Below are positions 8,099 through 18,421 of a DNA stretch of 64,000 bases, piece by piece. Both the position numbers and the translations under genes were made by a program. This DNA comes from Streptomyces violascens (lineage in GTDB: Bacteria > Actinomycetota > Actinomycetes > Streptomycetales > Streptomycetaceae), in contig NZ_BMUA01000007.1 in the NCBI RefSeq assembly GCF_014649955.1, positions 62,001 to 126,000 of the forward strand. Reading direction: 5' to 3'. A model generated the notes under the pieces. It was given only the letters and a program-made list of their open reading frames with translations. It made no database searches and had not been told where the DNA came from. Numbering within the stretch: the stretch's first letter is position 1; each line of letters starts with the position of its first letter.

Positions 8099-8115
<17 letters not shown>
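8051..8115. repeat. 40-base tandem duplication at the end of the mutase gene
   Basis: A 25-base sequence at 8051-8075 is repeated exactly at 8091-8115, giving a 40-base period. The right copy encodes the last codons and stop of the acyl-CoA mutase gene (minus strand). The left copy lies just downstream of that stop and is non-coding. It looks like a recent slippage or unequal-exchange duplication. Confidence 0.85.
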
Positions 8116-9679
<1,564 letters not shown>

Positions 9680-9876
9680 GTGCTGTGCCTCCCGCTAGAG
9701 CTTTCCTACTCACTGGTACCCGCCCTCGCGACGGACTGTAGCGGTGGGCGTGCGGCGGGTGGAGAGGCGCACGCTGGGAGCTTGCTCACAGGTTCCGTGA
9801 TACGACCAGCTGCTTTTGCAACCGTTCGGCGCGGGAATCTGTCTTTGGGGACACCAGAGAATCAGGGGGGCGACCC

Positions 9877-10758
9877 ATGCGCCGGAACCACCAGAGCACT
9901 CTCATAGCCAGAACCCTCGCCGCGGCCGCCGTCATCGCGGTGGCCGTCGGATGCAGTCCGCAGAGCTCCAAGGCGGCCGACGCGGGCGCTCCCGCGACGC
10001 CCGGCTCGCCGCAGCCCGCGTCATCGGCACCGGCCTCGTCATCCCCCTCCGCCTCCACCGACGACAAGCCGGCCGGCTCGCCCGCTCCCACCGGATCGGC
10101 CACCACCGCGGCCAAGCCCGCGCCCAAGGTCCTGATGTCGAACGGCGCCAAGGGCGACCAGGTCAAGGAGCTCCATGCCAGGCTCGCCCAGATCGGCTGG
10201 TTCGACGACACCCCGACGGGCACCTACGGGGCCGCGACAACGACGGCCGTCAAGGGCTTCCAGGGCAGGCGCGGGCTCGCCGATACGGGCACGACGGACA
10301 GCGTGACCTGGGACAGGCTCGTCGCGATGACGACGAAGCCGACGGCCGAGGAACTGGCCGGCCAGACCGTCAACAAGCCCGCCGCCAAGCTCGATCCGCG
10401 CTGCATGACAGGCCGCGTGATGTGCATCAGCAAGACCAGCCGCACGCTGTCCTGGGTGGTCAACGGCAAGGTGCAGTCGACGATGGACGTGCGCTTCGGC
10501 TCGCAGTACACGCCGACCCGCGAGGGCGTCTTCAAGGTCTTCGAGAAGAGCCGCAACCACGTCTCGACGATCTATCACACGGCCATGCCGTACGCGATGT
10601 TCTTCAGCGGCGGCCAGGCGGTGCACTACTCGTCGGACTTCGCGGCGCGCGGCTACAACGGCGCCTCGCACGGCTGCGTCAACGTCCGGGACAAGGGCAA
10701 GATCGCGGCGCTCTTCGACGCGGTGCACATCGGCGACAAGGTCGTCGTCTACTGGTAG
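9877..10758 (+). CDS. L,D-transpeptidase with peptidoglycan-binding domain
   Basis: A 293-residue probable lipoprotein acting outside the membrane on peptidoglycan. Residues 1-26 are a lipoprotein signal (VIAVAVGC lipobox), followed by a Ser/Ala/Pro linker. Residues 85-155 are a PG_binding_1 repeat (GDQVKELHARLAQIGWF). Residues 180-293 are a YkuD L,D-transpeptidase domain whose catalytic motif is SHGCVNVRD. Such enzymes make 3-3 cross-links or attach proteins to the wall. The ATG follows an AGGGGGG site. A hairpin at 10798-10836 ends the unit, so it appears monocistronic. Confidence 0.92.
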   Translation: MRRNHQSTLIARTLAAAAVIAVAVGCSPQSSKAADAGAPATPGSPQPASSAPASSSPSASTDDKPAGSPAPTGSATTAAKPAPKVLMSNGAKGDQVKELHARLAQIGWFDDTPTGTYGAATTTAVKGFQGRRGLADTGTTDSVTWDRLVAMTTKPTAEELAGQTVNKPAAKLDPRCMTGRVMCISKTSRTLSWVVNGKVQSTMDVRFGSQYTPTREGVFKVFEKSRNHVSTIYHTAMPYAMFFSGGQAVHYSSDFAARGYNGASHGCVNVRDKGKIAALFDAVHIGDKVVVYW

Positions 10759-10797
10759 CCGCCAGGCCCCTGGTAGGGGCCGGGTCCAGGAAGGGAG

Positions 10798-10836
10798 GGC
10801 GCGGGCGGGACCGGGGGAACGTGTCCCGCCCGCGCC
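10798..10836 (+). terminator. terminator after the L,D-transpeptidase gene
   Basis: A 14-base perfect inverted repeat, GGCGCGGGCGGGAC at 10798-10811 and its complement at 10823-10836, with an 11-base loop, 40 bases after the stop codon. No U-tract follows on the plus strand. Confidence 0.7.
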
Positions 10837-10993
10837 ATTCGCGCAGAGCCGTGGGTACGGGGGGAACCCCGGCTCATCTGCGCCGCCGATGACCAGTCGG
10901 CTCACTCAGTACTGCGTCACCGTCTCAAAAAACGTTACTGCCGGTTCTGACCTGCGCTTCGGAACGCGGTTTCGAACCCCGCGCGAGCGGGTT

Positions 10994-11965
10994 TCAGTGC
11001 GGTACGGCCGGGGTGGGCATGCCCGGCTTGAGCCAGTCCAGGAGGTGGCTGGGCGGGGTGATCACGGAGCTCTGCTTGCCGCCGCCCCCGCCGCCGTTCT
11101 TGCCGGAGCCGTCGCCCTTCCCCTTGCCTTTGCCGTTGTCGCCCGGGGCCCCGTCACCCGCACCGCCGGGCTTGCCGCCCTTGCCGTCGAGCAGCAGATC
11201 GCAGAACGCCTTCACCGCGGCCGGGCCGTGCGCCGCGGACTCCAGGCTGCGGCGCTTGGCCTGGTCGATCTTGCCCGAGCGGTAGTCGCGGCAGTCGTCG
11301 GCCGTTTGGGCCAGCCACTGGCCGCTGCCATCGTTGTCGCCGCCCGGGCCGCCGGGCTGCGGGCTGCCGTTCTCGCCGGTGTCACCGCTGCCGCCCGCGG
11401 CCGAGCCGTCGGGGCTCGCCGAGTGCGAGGAGTCGCCGGGCGTGCCAGGGCCGGTGGACGGCCCGTGCCGGTCGGGCGTCGGGGAGCCCGGGGGCAGCGA
11501 GTGCGAGGGCGAGGTGGCGATCGGGCCCGGGGTCACGTCGGCGGAGACGGTCGAGGCGGGCGTGGGGTCCTGCTCGTCGAACGCGAAAGGCCCCGGCAGT
11601 ACGCCGGTGCCCGCGGCGACGGCGACCCCGCCGAGCGCGCAGCAGGCCAGCGCGGCCGCGAGGCCGAGCCGCACCGGGGCGAAGCGTCTGCGCCGGGGCG
11701 CCGGATGCACCTCGGCGACGCGTCCGACCCGTACGACACCGAGGGCTTCCGCGTCGGCGGCGCCTTCGGTGCGGGCCTTGCGGAAGGCGGCCAGGGCGGC
11801 CGCCTCGCCGGGGAGTTCGGTGGTGGCCGGCTCGTTGTGGGCGAGGGAACGCAGCAGGGCCGAGAGCCGTTCGGCCTCGGCGCGGGCCCGCTCGTCACCG
11901 GGCTCGACCCCTTCGCCGCGCAGCAGTCGCTCGGCGGCATCCCCGTCAAGCCACTCGTCAGCCAT
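10994..11965 (-). CDS. membrane protein encoded with ECF sigma factor, possible anti-sigma factor
   Basis: A 323-residue single-pass membrane protein. Residues 1-95 are charged and cytoplasmic, residues 100-125 are one membrane helix (LGLAAALACCALGGVAVAAG), and the rest is an extracytoplasmic Ser/Pro/Gly-rich region ending in Lys-Gly repeats. A short domain with two Cys (DDCRDYRSGKIDQAK, AVKAFCDLLLDG) interrupts the low-complexity part. The start ATG overlaps the sigma gene's stop (TGATG), so the two are translationally coupled. This layout fits an anti-sigma factor, but no zinc anti-sigma HxxxCxxC motif is present, and the assignment rests on context. Confidence 0.7.
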   Translation of the reverse strand: MADEWLDGDAAERLLRGEGVEPGDERARAEAERLSALLRSLAHNEPATTELPGEAAALAAFRKARTEGAADAEALGVVRVGRVAEVHPAPRRRRFAPVRLGLAAALACCALGGVAVAAGTGVLPGPFAFDEQDPTPASTVSADVTPGPIATSPSHSLPPGSPTPDRHGPSTGPGTPGDSSHSASPDGSAAGGSGDTGENGSPQPGGPGGDNDGSGQWLAQTADDCRDYRSGKIDQAKRRSLESAAHGPAAVKAFCDLLLDGKGGKPGGAGDGAPGDNGKGKGKGDGSGKNGGGGGGKQSSVITPPSHLLDWLKPGMPTPAVPH

Positions 11966-12666
11966 CACATGTCCTTCTGCGTCCGGGCGCGCGATTGCGT
12001 CACACCGCGTTCCGGCGCACGCTGCGACGGCACGGCACCCAGCTCCTCCACATCCTGGGCCACGTCCCCCGGGGGGCCGTCCGCGCCGAGCAGTTCAGCA
12101 AGCCGCTTCAGGCCCCGGTGCGCGGCGGTCCGCACCGCGCCGGGCCGTTTGCCCAGGGTCTGCGCCGCGCTCTTCGCGTCCAGACCGACCACGACGCGCA
12201 GCACCACGGCCTCGGCCTGGTCCTGCGGGAGCTGGGCGATGAGCGCCATCGTACGTCCGGTGCCGAGCGCCTCCATCGCCTCGTCCGCGGTGTCCGACGC
12301 GGCGGCGTGCGAGGCCAGCTCGCTCTCGTCGCCGCCGACGGCGGGCCTGCGGCCGCGCATGCGGATGTGGTCGAGCGCCCGGTTGCGGGCGATGCGGGCG
12401 GCCCAGCCGCGGAACCGGTCGGCGTCGCCCGTGAAGCGTTCCAGGTCACGGGCGATCTGGAGCCAGGCCTCGGAGGCCACGTCCTCGGTGTCGGGTTCGC
12501 CGACCAGCGTGCGGACATAGGCGAGCAGGCGCGGGTGCACAGCACGATAGACAGCACGGAAGGCTTCCTCGTCCCCGTCCTGCGCCCTGAGCACCGCGGC
12601 GGTCAGCTCCGCGTCGTCCCCCAGCAATCCTTGCACCCTGTCTTGGCTGGCTTGTCCTGATGTCAC
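11965..12666 (-). CDS. ECF-type RNA polymerase sigma factor
   Basis: A 233-residue extracytoplasmic-function sigma factor. Region 2 covers residues 25-105 (RAVHPRLLAYVRTLVGEPDTEDVASEAWLQ, then RFRGWAARIARNRALDHIR, the -10 recognition part). Region 4 covers 140-195 (IAQLPQDQAEAVVLRVVVGLDAKSAAQTLGKRPGAVRTAAHRGL), and an Arg-rich tail follows. The GTG at 12666 gives the usual length. It is coupled to the downstream membrane protein, its likely regulator. The stimulus is unknown. Palindromes at 12814-12881 lie upstream and belong to the hexosaminidase terminator. Confidence 0.9.
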   Translation of the reverse strand: MTSGQASQDRVQGLLGDDAELTAAVLRAQDGDEEAFRAVYRAVHPRLLAYVRTLVGEPDTEDVASEAWLQIARDLERFTGDADRFRGWAARIARNRALDHIRMRGRRPAVGGDESELASHAAASDTADEAMEALGTGRTMALIAQLPQDQAEAVVLRVVVGLDAKSAAQTLGKRPGAVRTAAHRGLKRLAELLGADGPPGDVAQDVEELGAVPSQRAPERGVTQSRARTQKDM

Positions 12667-12812
12667 CGCTGGTCACCACTGTCGCGTCCCCAAACGCGAA
12701 TCAGCACGCTACGGCCTCGGCGCCCCATAAGTCCATGACTTGTACAACCTGCAACAACCCGCTGACACAGCGGGGTGTGACAGAAAACGCACGCTCGGCG
12801 CTGAAGCAAGTA

Positions 12813-12881
12813 CGGGGTCGCCACAACGACCCCGCCGGAAGACGGCCGGGGCCTCTCCTGTGGGGGGTGGCGGCCCCGGTC
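12813..12881 (-). terminator. double hairpin after the hexosaminidase gene
   Basis: Two hairpins follow the minus-strand hexosaminidase gene. CCGGGGCC at 12846-12853 pairs with 12872-12879 and extends by a G-U and a G-C pair. CGGGGTCG at 12813-12820 pairs with 12827-12834. They insulate it from the sigma gene, which is transcribed in the same direction. Confidence 0.6.
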
Positions 12882-12912
12882 GTCCTCCGCACCCCGCGTC
12901 CGGACCGGCATC

Positions 12913-14664
12913 TCAGCCGAGCCGGTCGGCCAGGGCCTTGAATTCCTCCCAGTCCATCGCCGGCGTTCGCGTGTCCCACAGCTTCTGGGCCGTCGCCCGC
13001 AGCGGCAGCCGGATGCCGCGCGCCACCTGCTCCTCGGTCTGCGCGCCCGGGTTGTCCGACCAGACGGCGAAGCGCCCGCCCAGGATCTGCCCGGCGTACT
13101 TGGCGTCCACGGGCTTGGTGCCGCGCACCACCGACGGCGTCCACTCCTCGTAGATCCGCTTGCCCGTCGGATACTTGTAGCTCCCCGGCTCGCCCAGGAC
13201 GTAGTACAGGTACTCGTCGTTGAGGTTGACCAGCGGGCGCCCCTCGGCGAGGTACTCCTCCGGCGCGCGCTCCCCGGCCTCCTTGCCGGTCCAGTACTCG
13301 ACCTCGCGGCCCTGGTCGGCGGCCACCTTGCCGCCGGGGAAGAACCCGTCGTTCCACGCCTTGAAGGTGCGGCCCGGGCCGGCCGAACGGAGCGCCGCCG
13401 CACGGTCGTTGAGCCAGCCCGTCGCCAGGTCCTCGATGTCCGCCTTCGGCCCGTACTTCGCGCGGGCGGCCGCCACGAGAGAGGGAAAGACGGTTTCGGG
13501 GGTGGTCGGCGCCTTCACCGCGAGCGCCTGGTACTCGTCGCCGCCCAGGTGCCAGTACGCCCCGGGGAACAGGTCGGCGTACTCGCGCAGCAGATCGTCC
13601 ACGATGCGCCCCGACTCGGGGTTGGCGATGTCGATGGCACCCCTGACCGGCTTGCCGTCCTTGTCGCGCAGCTGGAGACCGGGGTGGGCGGCGAGCACCG
13701 CGCCGAGGTGGCCCGGCGAGTCGATCTCGGGGACCACCGTGATGTGCAGCTTGGTGGCCAGCGCCACGATCCGCTGCACCTCGCGCTTGCTGAGGTGGTC
13801 GCGCGAGACGACCTCGGGGTGACTGGAGGACTCGATGCGGAAGCCCTGGTCGTCGGAGAAGTGCAGGCCGAGCTGATTGAGCTTCAGGTCGGCCATCTGC
13901 CGCAGCTGGTCCTCGATCCAGGCCGCGCTGTAGTGCTTGCGCGCGATGTCGAGGTTGAGCCCGCGCTGCGGCTTGTCCGGCCGGTCCTCGACGACGCCCT
14001 CGGGCATCACCCCGCCGCCCTTGAGCGCCTGCTTGAGGGTGCGGGTGCCGTAGAACACCCCGGCGTCGTCCGGCCCGGTGATCCGCACCCGGCGGTCCCG
14101 GGTGGTCAGCGTGTACGACTCGGGCGCGGCCTTCTGGCCCTTGGCCGGCGGGGCCAGCGCCAGCTCGATGTCGCCCTCGCGCGGCTGCCCGCCGGTCGCG
14201 TAGTCGACGCCGAGCTCCTGCGCGAGCAGCTTGCCCTCGTCGGTGAGGCTCTCGCTGCCGACGGCCACGATCACCCGCGACGAGTCGACCGGCCGGAAGC
14301 CGGGGCCGCGCGCGGGCCGGTGTTCGCGTACCGACGGGATGGTGCGGGGCAGCGAGGAGATCGGGTAGATCGGCGACGGCGAGGGCAGCACCGAGGAGGC
14401 GCGCTTGTTGTCGGCCGGGCCGCCGTGTCCTCCGTGGGTGTCGTCGTCCGGCCAGACGGCGATGATCAGCGCGAGCACCGCGATGCCCGCGAGGGCCACC
14501 TTCAGCACCAGCGCCCGTCGGCCGCGCGGCCGGTGCAGCCAGGCCGGACGGGACCGCGGCGCACGCGGCTGGGAGGCGCGCGCCTCGGACGACGGCGAGG
14601 ACGACCGCTCCGGGTCGCCGGGCCCCGGCATCCGGGCCCGTGACATCCTGAAACGCGACATCAC
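12913..14664 (-). CDS. beta-N-acetylhexosaminidase, GH20, membrane-anchored
   Basis: A 583-residue exo-glycosidase that releases GlcNAc or GalNAc from chitin fragments, cell-wall or host-type glycans. A cytoplasmic basic stretch is followed by one membrane helix at residues 53-70, so it is probably a type II anchored ectoenzyme. The non-catalytic GH20b domain spans about 120-230 (RVRITGPDDAGVFYGTRTLKQAL). The GH20 barrel starts with RGLNLDIARKHYS and contains the catalytic Asp-Glu pair in WHLGGDEY. GTG at 14664 stands 7 bases from GGAGG and is preferred to ATG 14661. Upstream 370 bases are non-coding and shared with the divergent OHCU-type gene. Confidence 0.9.
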   Translation of the reverse strand: MMSRFRMSRARMPGPGDPERSSSPSSEARASQPRAPRSRPAWLHRPRGRRALVLKVALAGIAVLALIIAVWPDDDTHGGHGGPADNKRASSVLPSPSPIYPISSLPRTIPSVREHRPARGPGFRPVDSSRVIVAVGSESLTDEGKLLAQELGVDYATGGQPREGDIELALAPPAKGQKAAPESYTLTTRDRRVRITGPDDAGVFYGTRTLKQALKGGGVMPEGVVEDRPDKPQRGLNLDIARKHYSAAWIEDQLRQMADLKLNQLGLHFSDDQGFRIESSSHPEVVSRDHLSKREVQRIVALATKLHITVVPEIDSPGHLGAVLAAHPGLQLRDKDGKPVRGAIDIANPESGRIVDDLLREYADLFPGAYWHLGGDEYQALAVKAPTTPETVFPSLVAAARAKYGPKADIEDLATGWLNDRAAALRSAGPGRTFKAWNDGFFPGGKVAADQGREVEYWTGKEAGERAPEEYLAEGRPLVNLNDEYLYYVLGEPGSYKYPTGKRIYEEWTPSVVRGTKPVDAKYAGQILGGRFAVWSDNPGAQTEEQVARGIRLPLRATAQKLWDTRTPAMDWEEFKALADRLG

Positions 14665-15036
14665 TCAGAAACCTCCCGTCCAACGACAGTAAGGGCGAAT
14701 CCGGGCAGCCCGGATACCGCACCGACAACTGGGGTGAAGGTACGCCGAAGTGCCCGGGTGATCGTCCACCGTGCACGCAGCGGCTTGCCCGTCCGGGTGA
14801 AATTCGCGCAACCGTCGCACGGCCTTTGCTCCACGTGGATAGCGTGGCGGCACTCCCACCTCCCTTGCCACTCCAGTCTCCGTGCTCCGCAGCCCGTCCT
14901 GTTCCGTACTACCCGTCCCGCGCAGTGTTTCGAGGAGCCCACGCTGTCCAGCGATTCCCACGCCGGCCCCCGGAAGCGACCGCCGACACTCCATCACACT
15001 CCTCGTGCCCAGGGGCGGGCGGCCATACCGAATCAG
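14665..15036. other. divergent intergenic region with uncertain 5' end of the next gene
   Basis: About 370 bases between the hexosaminidase start and the listed start of the OHCU-type gene. The plus-strand frame stays open upstream to an ATG at 14734, but that translation is Arg/Pro/His-rich and unlike the family. GAGGAG near 14934 precedes a CTG, not a normal start. I see no other gene or repeat here. Confidence 0.5.
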
Positions 15037-15597
15037 GTGCGGGGCACATCCGTTCCGGCGGCCCCACCTCGGCCCGGCGGCCTCGACGGTTTCAACCGCG
15101 CTCCCCAGGGCTCCGCCGAAGCGGACCTGCTCGCCTGCTGCGCGAGCCGTCGCTGGGCCACCCGGATCGCCGCCCACCGCCCCTACCCCGACCTCGACGC
15201 GCTGCTGGCCGCGGCCGACGAGGCCAGCTACGACCTGAGCGGCAACGACCTCGCAGAAGCCCTGGCCGACGAGTCCTCGCCCGGCCTGCACGACAGCGCA
15301 CCGCAGTCCGCGCACACCGCGCTGCGGGCGGCGCACGCCGCGTACGAGAGCAGTTTCGGGCACGCCTTCGTGATCTGCCTCGACGGGTTCAGCCCGACCG
15401 AGCATCTCAACCAGGTGCTGAGCGGGATCCGGCTGCGGATGAACAACGACCCGGACGAGGAGCGCTCGATCGCCGCCGACGAGCTGCGCCGGCTCGCCCG
15501 CGCCCGACTCGCCCATCTTGTGGCCGACCATCCCGAACACCTCATGGCCAACCAGCCCGAATCCGACACCCCCGGCCCCGCACACCGCGTTCTCTAG
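15037..15597 (+). CDS. OHCU decarboxylase family protein with altered active site
   Basis: A 186-residue helical protein of PF09349. This family decarboxylates 2-oxo-4-hydroxy-4-carboxy-5-ureidoimidazoline to S-allantoin in urate degradation. Family features are GLDGFNRAPQGSAEADLLACC at the N-terminus and HTALRAAHAAYESSFGHAFVICLDG, MNNDPDEERSIAADEL near the C-terminus. The segment that normally reads HPRIG, carrying the catalytic His, is ALADESSP here (residues 76-82), and the following EQ is PQ. Decarboxylase activity is therefore doubtful. The start is uncertain: GTG 15037 gives normal length but has no ribosome-binding site. No other urate gene is adjacent; the sdh operon follows. Confidence 0.72.
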   Translation: MRGTSVPAAPPRPGGLDGFNRAPQGSAEADLLACCASRRWATRIAAHRPYPDLDALLAAADEASYDLSGNDLAEALADESSPGLHDSAPQSAHTALRAAHAAYESSFGHAFVICLDGFSPTEHLNQVLSGIRLRMNNDPDEERSIAADELRRLARARLAHLVADHPEHLMANQPESDTPGPAHRVL

Positions 15598-15608
15598 GCC
15601 GTACGAGC

Positions 15609-15677
15609 CTGTTTGATTGCCTGTTTGATCACACCTATGGACCCGGCGCAAGGGAACCGACATCACGTCGCTACGAT
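15609..15677 (+). promoter_or_regulatory. sdh operon upstream region
   Basis: The 166 bases between the previous gene and sdhC hold a direct repeat CTGTTTGAT at 15609-15617 and 15621-15629. They also hold a possible -10 box TACGAT at 15672-15677. No Rex-type TTGTG-N8-CACAA site is seen. The promoter assignment is tentative. Confidence 0.35.
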
Positions 15678-15763
15678 GACCGGGGCCGGTGGACCGTACC
15701 CGGCCGGGTCAGACCGACACTGAAGCCGGCCGGCCCTACACACCGCTCCCGGAGGGTTCTTCC

Positions 15764-16144
15764 GTGCCGGCTGGAACGCTGTACCGCGGCCGGGAAGGAA
15801 TGTGGTCCTGGGTGGCTCATCGAGTCACCGGCGTCCTCATTTTCTTCTTCCTGTTCGTACACGTCCTCGACACCGCTCTCGTGCGTGTCTCCCCCGAGGC
15901 GTACGACAAAGTCGTGGCGACTTACAAGACGCCCATCGTCGCGTGCCTGGAGTACGGCCTCGTGGCCGCCATCCTGTTCCACGCGCTCAACGGCCTGCGC
16001 ATCATCGCCGTGGACTTCTGGTCCAAGGGCCCGCGTCTCCAGAAGCAGATGCTCTGGACCGTCGTGGTCATCTGGCTCGTGCTGATGGTGGGCGCGCTCT
16101 ACCCGGTGCTCGGCCATGCCGCTCGTGAACTGTTCGGGAGCTGA
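15764..16144 (+). CDS. sdhC: succinate dehydrogenase cytochrome b556 subunit
   Basis: A 126-residue membrane anchor subunit of complex II, which passes electrons from succinate to menaquinone. SWVAHRVTGVLIFFFLFVHVLDTAL carries the family S-x-x-H-R-x-T-G signature and one haem ligand His. ILFHALNGLRIIAVD is the second conserved segment, and there are three membrane helices. GTG 15764 with GGAGG seven bases upstream is chosen over a longer frame from 15689 that lacks a ribosome-binding site. It is first of the four-gene sdhCDAB operon; sdhD begins 8 bases after it. Confidence 0.93.
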   Translation: MPAGTLYRGREGMWSWVAHRVTGVLIFFFLFVHVLDTALVRVSPEAYDKVVATYKTPIVACLEYGLVAAILFHALNGLRIIAVDFWSKGPRLQKQMLWTVVVIWLVLMVGALYPVLGHAARELFGS

Positions 16145-16152
16145 GGACTGAG

Positions 16153-16635
16153 ATGTCTGCCGAAACCTCTTCCGCTGCCGCGATCGGGGAAGTCGAGGGC
16201 GTGAGCCTGTACGACACCGATCACCCGGCCCCGCTCATCGAGGCCCCGCGCAAGCGCACCAAGAAGACCCCGAAGTCGACCCGTACGAACTTCGAGCTCT
16301 ACGGCTGGCTGTTCATGCGGCTGTCCGGCATCGTGCTGGTCGTCCTGGTCCTCGGTCACCTGCTGATCCAGCTCGTCCTGGACGGCGGCGTCTCCAAGAT
16401 CGGCTTCGCCTTCGTGGCGGGCCGCTGGGCGTCCCCGTTCTGGCAGATCTGGGACCTGACCATGCTGTGGCTGGCCATGCTGCACGGCGCCAACGGCCTG
16501 CGCACCGTCATCAACGACTACGCGCAGCGGGACAACACCCGCTTCTGGCTGAAGATGCTGCTCTACACCGCCACGGTGTTCACCGTCCTGCTGGGCACGC
16601 TGGTGATCTTCACCTTCGACCCGAACATCCGCTAG
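16153..16635 (+). CDS. sdhD: succinate dehydrogenase membrane anchor subunit
   Basis: A 160-residue second membrane anchor of complex II. A charged N-terminal tail of about 55 residues precedes three membrane helices. YGWLFMRLSGIVLVVLVLGH starts the first, and MLWLAMLHGANGLRTVINDY carries the second haem-region His and the quinone-side Asp-Tyr. Length and order match actinobacterial type sdh operons. It follows sdhC by 8 bases and precedes sdhA by 31 bases. Confidence 0.92.
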   Translation: MSAETSSAAAIGEVEGVSLYDTDHPAPLIEAPRKRTKKTPKSTRTNFELYGWLFMRLSGIVLVVLVLGHLLIQLVLDGGVSKIGFAFVAGRWASPFWQIWDLTMLWLAMLHGANGLRTVINDYAQRDNTRFWLKMLLYTATVFTVLLGTLVIFTFDPNIR

Positions 16636-16666
16636 GCCACGGGCTGAGGGACTGAGGAATTCTCTG

Positions 16667-18421
16667 ATGAAGATCCACAAGTACGACACCGTCATCGTCG
16701 GCGCCGGCGGCGCCGGCATGCGCGCGGCCATCGAGTCGACGAAGCGCAGCCGCACCGCCGTGCTGACGAAGCTCTACCCCACCCGCTCCCACACGGGCGC
16801 CGCGCAGGGCGGCATGGCCGCCGCGCTCGCCAACGTGGAGGAGGACAACTGGGAGTGGCACACCTTCGACACGATCAAGGGCGGCGACTACCTGGTCGAC
16901 CAGGACGCCGCCGAGATCCTGGCGAAGGAGGCCATCGACGCCGTCCTCGACCTGGAGAAGATGGGCCTGCCCTTCGGCCGCACGCCCGCCGGTGAGATCG
17001 ACCAGCGCCGTTTCGGCGGTCACTCCCGCAACCACGGCGAGGCCCCTGTCCGCCGTGCCTGCTACTCGGGCGACCGCACCGGCCACATGATCCTCCAGAC
17101 CCTCTACCAGAACTGCATCAAGGAGGGTGTGGAGTTCTTCAACGAGTTCTACGTCCTCGATCAGCTCATCGTGGAGGAGGACGGCGTCAAGAAGTCCGCG
17201 GGCGTCGTCGCCTACGAGCTGGCCACCGGTGAGATCCACGTCTTCCAGGCCAAGTCGGTCATCTACGCCTCCGGCGGCACCGGCAAGTTCTTCAAGGTGA
17301 CGTCCAACGCGCACACCCTGACCGGCGACGGCCAGGCCGCGTGCTACCGCCGCGGGCTGCCCCTGGAGGACATGGAGTTCTTCCAGTTCCACCCGACGGG
17401 CATCTGGCGCATGGGCATCCTCCTGACGGAGGGCGCCCGCGGTGAGGGCGGCATCCTCCGCAACAAGGACGGCGAGCGCTTCATGGAGAAGTACGCGCCG
17501 GTCATGAAGGATCTCGCGTCCCGTGACGTCGTGTCCCGCTCCATCTACACCGAGATCCGCGAAGGCCGTGGCTGCGGTCCCGAGGGCGACCACGTCTACC
17601 TGGACCTGACGCACCTCCCGCCGGAGCAGCTCGACGCCAAGCTCCCGGACATCACGGAGTTCGCGCGTACGTACCTGGGCATCGAGCCGTACACGGACCC
17701 GATCCCGATCCAGCCCACCGCGCACTACGCCATGGGCGGCATCCCGACGAACGTCGAGGGTGAGGTCCTGAGCGACAACACCACCGTCGTCCCGGGCCTG
17801 TACGCGGCCGGCGAGGTCGCGTGTGTGTCGGTGCACGGCGCCAACCGCCTGGGCACCAACTCGCTGCTCGACATCAACGTGTTCGGCAAGCGCGCCGGCA
17901 TCGCGGCCGCCGAGTACGCGCACACCGCGGACTACGTCGAGCTTCCGGAGAACCCGGCGGCGCAGGTCCAGGCTCAGGTCGAGAACCTGCTGTCGGCGAC
18001 CGGCACCGAGCGCGTCTCGGTCATCCGCAAGGAGCTGCAGGAGACCATGGACGCCAACGTCATGGTCTTCCGCACCGAGCAGACGATCAAGACGGCGGTC
18101 GAGAAGATCGCCGAGCTGCGTGAGCGCTACAAGAACGTGTCCGTCCAGGACAAGGGCAAGCGGTTCAACACCGACCTCCTGGAGGCCATCGAGCTGGGCA
18201 ACCTGCTCGACCTGGCCGAGGTCATGGCTGTCTCCGCCCTGGCGCGCAAGGAGTCCCGCGGCGGTCACTACCGCGAGGACTACCCGAACCGCGACGACGT
18301 CAACTTCATGCGCCACACCATGGCGTACCGCGAGGTCGCGGACGGCGGCAAGGACTCGATCCGCCTCGACTACAAGCCCGTCGTCCAGACCCGCTACCAG
18401 CCGATGGAGCGTAAGTACTGA
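16667..18421 (+). CDS. sdhA: succinate dehydrogenase flavoprotein subunit
   Basis: A 584-residue catalytic subunit of complex II, oxidising succinate to fumarate on covalently bound FAD. The N-terminus YDTVIVGAGGAGMRAAIE is the FAD loop, and RSHTGAAQGGMAAAL contains the His that carries the flavin. GGHSRNHGEAPVRRACY and HPTGI belong to the dicarboxylate site, and HGANRLGTNSLLDINVFG to the capping and C-terminal FAD region. Its stop codon overlaps the sdhB start (TGATG), indicating translational coupling. The length is normal for the family. The long minus-strand open frame antisense to it is a codon-bias artefact. Confidence 0.96.
   Translation: MKIHKYDTVIVGAGGAGMRAAIESTKRSRTAVLTKLYPTRSHTGAAQGGMAAALANVEEDNWEWHTFDTIKGGDYLVDQDAAEILAKEAIDAVLDLEKMGLPFGRTPAGEIDQRRFGGHSRNHGEAPVRRACYSGDRTGHMILQTLYQNCIKEGVEFFNEFYVLDQLIVEEDGVKKSAGVVAYELATGEIHVFQAKSVIYASGGTGKFFKVTSNAHTLTGDGQAACYRRGLPLEDMEFFQFHPTGIWRMGILLTEGARGEGGILRNKDGERFMEKYAPVMKDLASRDVVSRSIYTEIREGRGCGPEGDHVYLDLTHLPPEQLDAKLPDITEFARTYLGIEPYTDPIPIQPTAHYAMGGIPTNVEGEVLSDNTTVVPGLYAAGEVACVSVHGANRLGTNSLLDINVFGKRAGIAAAEYAHTADYVELPENPAAQVQAQVENLLSATGTERVSVIRKELQETMDANVMVFRTEQTIKTAVEKIAELRERYKNVSVQDKGKRFNTDLLEAIELGNLLDLAEVMAVSALARKESRGGHYREDYPNRDDVNFMRHTMAYREVADGGKDSIRLDYKPVVQTRYQPMERKY

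Noticed and set aside
9680..9876. Cobalamin or ydaO riboswitch in the mutase/L,D-transpeptidase gap
   Set aside because: Neither a B12 box nor the conserved ydaO blocks could be found in the 197 bases.
15598..15763. Rex-binding site before sdhC
   Set aside because: No TTGTG-N8-CACAA-like palindrome is present, only a short CTGTTTGAT direct repeat.
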